DNA of 60,730 nucleotides from Bacillota bacterium (lineage in GTDB: Bacteria > Bacillota > Limnochordia > Darwinibacteriales > Darwinibacteriaceae), in assembly GCA_012840725.1 (NCBI GenBank), contig DURQ01000005.1:1-60730 (forward strand), in the 5' to 3' direction. The position numbers and the translations under genes were made by a program. Positions 57,603 to 60,730 of this stretch are shown piece by piece. Within the stretch, counting starts at the first letter, position 1. Every line of letters begins with the position of its first letter. Below the pieces are notes generated by a model. It had not been told where the DNA came from. It ran no database searches and was given only the letters and a program-made list of their open reading frames with translations.

Positions 57603-58712
57603 ATGGACCACGCAGGCCTTTTCGCGGACAGCCCCGTCAACCGCGGCCGCCAGCTTGAGCTCGACGTGGTAAGAGGGTTGGCCATCCTTTTCATGCTGCT
57701 GGTACATGTGCACGAGGCTTTCGCTGCTTATCCCTTTGCGCCAACCTGGGGGACCCGGCTGATCAGGTTCCTGGGCGGCCCGCCCGCGGCTCCGGTGTTT
57801 ATGTTTGCGCTGGGGGTCGGCGTGGTCTACTCGAGGAGAAGCACCGTGAAGGCCTTGGCTCTGAGGGGCCTTCGCCTCTTCGTCCTGGCGTACGCTCTGA
57901 ACTTCGTCCGAGACTCACTGAGCCTCTGCGCTGCGTATCTCCTGACAGGCGAGGCGGAGAACCTGGAAGATGCGGTGACGTACTTTTTTGCCATAGACAT
58001 CTTGGCCTTCGCCGGGCTGGCATGCCTGTTCTTCGCTGCAGCGATCAAACTGCGTTTCCGGACCGTCCACTACATCGCCGCGGCCCTGCTCTGCGCGGCG
58101 GCCAACCTCCCCCTGTCCAGAATTACCTTTGAATCGCCGGCTTTGTACAGAGTTACAGACCTGATTTGGGGAACCAGTGAATACACCTGGTTCCCCTTCC
58201 TGACCTGGATACCCTTCCCCATCGCTGGGTATCTGTTTGGGCAGCTGCTGCTGCGCTGCCGCGACAAGCAGCGCTTTTACAAGGACTGCCTTTGGATCTC
58301 TATCCCAGCGCTCCTGGCATTCGTCATCTTCGCCCGGCTTCAGGACATTGATATCGGATGGGTGGATGGTTTCTGGGAACGCTCGTACTTCCAGCACACC
58401 CTCATGGGCAATCTGATCTTGCTGAATATGGTGATCGCCTGGATCAGTGTGTTCTTCTTCCTTACTCCTCAGCTCCCTGATTTTGTCCGGAACTCGCTCT
58501 GCCGCTGGAGCAGGAACATCACGGAGATGTACGTGATCCACTGGCTGATCCTGGGGTTCACCTGGGTCATCCTCCAAGGCCCCTTTGAGCTGTCCTGGAT
58601 CGTGGTGTACTTCCTGTTCCTGGTACCAGTCACAGACTGGCTGGCCTGCAGGTATCTGCTCCTGAAAGCTAAGCTGCTCCCCCCCAAGACCGCCGGGGGT
58701 GCTGCAGCTTAA
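57603..58712 (+). CDS. HGSNAT/DUF1624-like multi-pass membrane acyltransferase (copy 1)
   Basis: A 369-residue membrane protein with about ten spans. The N-terminus RQLELDVVRGLAILFMLLVH is the signature of heparan-alpha-glucosaminide acetyltransferase-like and related acyltransferase-3 proteins, with Arg/Asp/His for acyl transfer. A second block is VFMFALGVGVVYSR. Such proteins move an acyl group across the membrane onto sugars or amino sugars. The ATG follows AGGAGG. It lies 33 bases after the dipeptidase-deaminase gene and 31 bases before its paralogue. Confidence 0.78.
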   Translation: MDHAGLFADSPVNRGRQLELDVVRGLAILFMLLVHVHEAFAAYPFAPTWGTRLIRFLGGPPAAPVFMFALGVGVVYSRRSTVKALALRGLRLFVLAYALNFVRDSLSLCAAYLLTGEAENLEDAVTYFFAIDILAFAGLACLFFAAAIKLRFRTVHYIAAALLCAAANLPLSRITFESPALYRVTDLIWGTSEYTWFPFLTWIPFPIAGYLFGQLLLRCRDKQRFYKDCLWISIPALLAFVIFARLQDIDIGWVDGFWERSYFQHTLMGNLILLNMVIAWISVFFFLTPQLPDFVRNSLCRWSRNITEMYVIHWLILGFTWVILQGPFELSWIVVYFLFLVPVTDWLACRYLLLKAKLLPPKTAGGAAA

Positions 58713-58743
58713 GCAGATAAACCTATCCAAAGGGAGGATACCC

Positions 58744-59853
58744 ATGGAGAAACCGAAACTTCTTGCCGACAGCCCGGTCAACCGCGGCAGGCAGCTGGAG
58801 CTGGATGTAATCAAGGGACTGGCTATCCTGTTCATGCTGCTTGTCCACAGCATGCAGACCTTTTCCTTCGCCGAGTGGGAACCGAACTTCGCCAACCGCC
58901 TCATAGTCTTCCTCGGCAGCCCGCCAGCAGCGCCCGTGTTCATGTTTGCCCTGGGCGTAGGAGTCGTCTATTCAAGGAAGAACACCCCAGGAAGACTCGC
59001 CCGCCGCGGCCTGAGTATTCTGTTGCTGGGTTTCGTCTTCGCCTTCTTCCGAGACTACCTGAGCATGTGTGCTCTGTACCTGAGGACGGGCGATGCAGCC
59101 TTCTTGGAAGCAGGAGTGGACTATCTATTTGGGGTGGACATACTGCCCTTCGCTGGCCTGGCCTTTCTCTTCTTTGCGCTTGCAGCAAAACTGAGGTTTG
59201 AAAGCGTCCACTACGCGGCTGCTTCCTTTGCCTGTGCCGCGCTCAACCTCCTGCTCGCGGGAACCACCCCGTCCTCGCCTGTCCTGGTCAGGCTGGCCGG
59301 CTTGTTCTGGGGAACCCATGAGTCCTCCTGGTTCCCCTTCCTGAGCTGGATCCCTTATCCCATCTTGGGCTACCTCTTCGGCCAGCTGCTCCTGCGCTGC
59401 CAGGATAAGAAGCGCCTTTACCAGATCTGCCTGATGGTTTCTCTCCCAGCGCTCCTCGCCTGCTGGCTTCTCTTCAGGCACTACGGCATCAGCTTCGGCT
59501 GGGAAGTCCATGAAGTGGCATCCGACTATTTCCACCACAATCTCCTGGGCAGCCTGTTCATGTCGGCTTTTGTCCTGGCCTGGACCAGCGCCTTCTACTT
59601 CCTTACTGCCCTCATGCCAGAAAGCATCGTCAAGGCCCTGTCCCGCTTGAGCAAGAACATCACGGAAATCTACGTGATCCACTGGCTGATCCTGGCCTGC
59701 ACCGCAGTCTTCATCCGGCCGCAGCTTCCGCTGCCCTTAATCCTGCTGATCTTCGCAATCCTGGTGGTCCTCAGCGACTGGCTGGCCGGCAGGTACCTGA
59801 CTCTGAAAGCAAGAATCTTCCCGGCGAAGCCCGCCGGGCGGGCTGCCGCCTAA
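58744..59853 (+). CDS. HGSNAT/DUF1624-like multi-pass membrane acyltransferase (copy 2)
   Basis: A 369-residue tandem paralogue of the preceding gene, the same length and sharing SPVNRGRQLELDV, VFMFALGVGVVYSR, FPFLSWIPYPILGYLFGQLL (FPFLTWIPFPIAGYLFGQLL in copy 1) and a C-terminal A(K)PAGRAAA-type tail. The ATG at 58744 follows GGGAGGATACCC; the frame from 58699 is longer but unsupported. The gene ends four bases into the convergent UPF0173 gene. Whether the two act together or on different substrates is unknown. Confidence 0.78.
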   Translation: MEKPKLLADSPVNRGRQLELDVIKGLAILFMLLVHSMQTFSFAEWEPNFANRLIVFLGSPPAAPVFMFALGVGVVYSRKNTPGRLARRGLSILLLGFVFAFFRDYLSMCALYLRTGDAAFLEAGVDYLFGVDILPFAGLAFLFFALAAKLRFESVHYAAASFACAALNLLLAGTTPSSPVLVRLAGLFWGTHESSWFPFLSWIPYPILGYLFGQLLLRCQDKKRLYQICLMVSLPALLACWLLFRHYGISFGWEVHEVASDYFHHNLLGSLFMSAFVLAWTSAFYFLTALMPESIVKALSRLSKNITEIYVIHWLILACTAVFIRPQLPLPLILLIFAILVVLSDWLAGRYLTLKARIFPAKPAGRAAA

Positions 59854-60515
59854 AGTTCGAAGCTCTGCCCCGGTTCCAGTATGACCACCCGGCAGAGATC
59901 GAGCTCTTCAACTGATCTCTTGAACTTGACGGGGTCCTGCTTGATCGCGGGGAAGGTGTTGAAATGCATGGGGATGGCCAGCTTCGGCCGGATCATGTCC
60001 ACAGCCTTCACCGCATCGGCAGGCCCCATCGTGTAGAAATCGCCGATGGGCAGGAGAGCTGCATCCAGCTCTTCCCCCTTGAGCAGCTGCATGTCGGCAA
60101 AGAGCCCCGTATCGCCTGCATGGTAAACCTTTCGGCCCTCCATCTCCACTACAAAACCGCAGGCCAACCCGCCAGGCACCCCGCTTCCGTGCTGGGCGGG
60201 GACCAGCTTCACACTGCCGAATGAGGTCTGCATCGTACCTCCAATGTTGCCCGCCAGCGTCTTCAGGCCTTCCCCGCTGAACAGCTCCCGAGACACTTCC
60301 ACGGTCGAGCAGAGCACGGCCCCGGTCCGCTTAGCGATACTCACCGCATCCCCCACATGATCATGGTGACCGTGGCTGACCAGGATGAAGTCGGCCTCAA
60401 CTCGATCGGCCTCCGCCCCCGCCAAGGGGTTCCCAGTCAAATAGGGATCGATCAGCACCTTAGTCTGGGAGTGTTCCAGAAGAAAACAGGCATGTCCCAA
60501 GAACGTGATCTTCAT
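59850..60515 (-). CDS. UPF0173 metallo-beta-lactamase-fold hydrolase
   Basis: A ~221-residue cytosolic metal-dependent hydrolase of the UPF0173 group. Metal motif VSHGHHDHVGDAV (HxHxDH), His in VPAQHGSG, Asp in KVYHAGDTGLFADM and His in AIPMHFNTFPA. The ATG at 60515 (residue 4 of the longest frame) is better spaced from AAGGGA than the first ATG at 60524. Substrate unknown for the family. Convergent with the acyltransferase gene, overlapping by four bases at the stops. Confidence 0.88.
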   Translation of the reverse strand: MKITFLGHACFLLEHSQTKVLIDPYLTGNPLAGAEADRVEADFILVSHGHHDHVGDAVSIAKRTGAVLCSTVEVSRELFSGEGLKTLAGNIGGTMQTSFGSVKLVPAQHGSGVPGGLACGFVVEMEGRKVYHAGDTGLFADMQLLKGEELDAALLPIGDFYTMGPADAVKAVDMIRPKLAIPMHFNTFPAIKQDPVKFKRSVEELDLCRVVILEPGQSFEL

Positions 60516-60730
60516 GCAGCTCATCCCTTCTCACTTGCTTGCTCCGGCCTGCACCGGGCGCTTTGGCTTTTTTCTAATATTTCTCTATCCCGCGGCCTTA
60601 ACCTTTTTTCGGTGCCTAGGGCTGAAGCATTTGAGACAAAGGAGGAAATCGACAGCCATCGCCAGAAAAGTAGCAAGAAACGGAGGACGGAGCAGAGGAC
60701 TGTCTACCTAGATCCAGAGGAGGTTAAGAA
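60516..60730 (+). other. Right edge: upstream region of a gene beyond the window
   Basis: No gene is supported here. The last bases read GAGGAGGTTAAGAA, a strong ribosome-binding site, so a rightward gene likely starts just past 60730. AT-rich TTTTTTCTAATATTTCTCTAT (60569-60589) could hold part of its promoter or that of UPF0173. Confidence 0.4.

Noticed and set aside
1-60730. Insertion sequences, prophage, CRISPR arrays, rRNA or tRNA genes
   Set aside because: Looked for transposase or integrase motifs, regular direct repeats and tRNA cloverleaf ends; none found. Paralogous pairs here are gene duplications, not mobile repeats.

Overview
The window looks like a chromosomal segment of an anaerobic or microaerobic, sugar-degrading member of the Bacillota with moderately high GC (judged by eye). 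The Bacillota signs are a leucyl T-box leader in front of leuS, a cyclic-di-GMP-I riboswitch, CUT1 sugar ABC operons with no dedicated ATPase, LacI/RpiR regulators and cre-like operators. None of the three sugar-binding proteins has a lipobox cysteine; each ends its signal peptide in a plain Ala-type cleavage site. The MalF-like permease also carries a large periplasmic-type insert. Together these hint at a two-membrane (diderm) Bacillota such as a Limnochordia-like lineage, but this is inference. Ferredoxin-linked 2-oxoacid oxidoreductase, rubrerythrin, Dps and a selenocysteine-type SelD fit an oxygen-sensitive lifestyle.

Layout. 1-5.6 kb: an uptake and degradation operon, read leftwards, for arabinofuranose-type oligosaccharides (binding protein, two permeases, GH127, then a YesN-type response regulator cut by the window edge). 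5.8-12.3 kb: a cNMP-domain/DUF2225 protein; a rubrerythrin-korA-korB operon behind a PerR-like box; three DnaA boxes; a nuclease-like/winged-helix protein coupled to an ArsB/NhaD-type permease. 12.4-17 kb (rightwards): two close Gfo/Idh/MocA oxidoreductase paralogues, a membrane-anchored hydrolase and a TIM-barrel isomerase. 17-23.5 kb (leftwards): lacI-xylA-xylB, a degenerate M24 protein and nanE, with shared LacI-type operators. 23.6-27.3 kb: RpiR regulator and T-box-controlled leuS. 27.3-36.4 kb (leftwards): a tightly packed ten-gene run (MATE, ggt, class V aminotransferase, DUF3343, selD with in-frame UGA, yedF, two TIM-barrel paralogues, AAC(3)-like, HD hydrolase). 36.5-41 kb: a lipoprotein and a maltodextrin-type ABC operon. 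41-46.6 kb: mixed small genes (ICMT-like, VWA, flavodoxin, macro-domain protein, amidase lipoprotein, KDG kinase). 46.7-50.9 kb: mcp and cheW behind a c-di-GMP riboswitch with an HD-GYP remnant, then dps and a divergent nitroreductase. 51-54.2 kb: a third CUT1 operon. 54.3-60.5 kb: DUF1540, alkaline phosphatase, a secreted VanX-type dipeptidase fused to a nucleobase deaminase, two tandem membrane acyltransferases and a UPF0173 hydrolase.

How it works together. Three binding-protein/permease sets feed oligosaccharides to cytoplasmic enzymes (GH127, xylose isomerase/xylulokinase, KDG kinase, Gfo/Idh and TIM-barrel enzymes). In all three ABC operons a strong hairpin sits between the binding-protein gene and the first permease gene, a likely device for making more binding protein than permease. 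Oxygen and metal stress genes (rbr-kor, dps/nitroreductase) have promoter-overlapping palindromes. The most unusual items are the dipeptidase-deaminase fusion, the c-di-GMP riboswitch with an HD-GYP tail before cheW-mcp, the UGA-containing selD, the DnaA-box triplet and the M24 protein that has lost metal ligands. All functional assignments are read from sequence; no database search was run.
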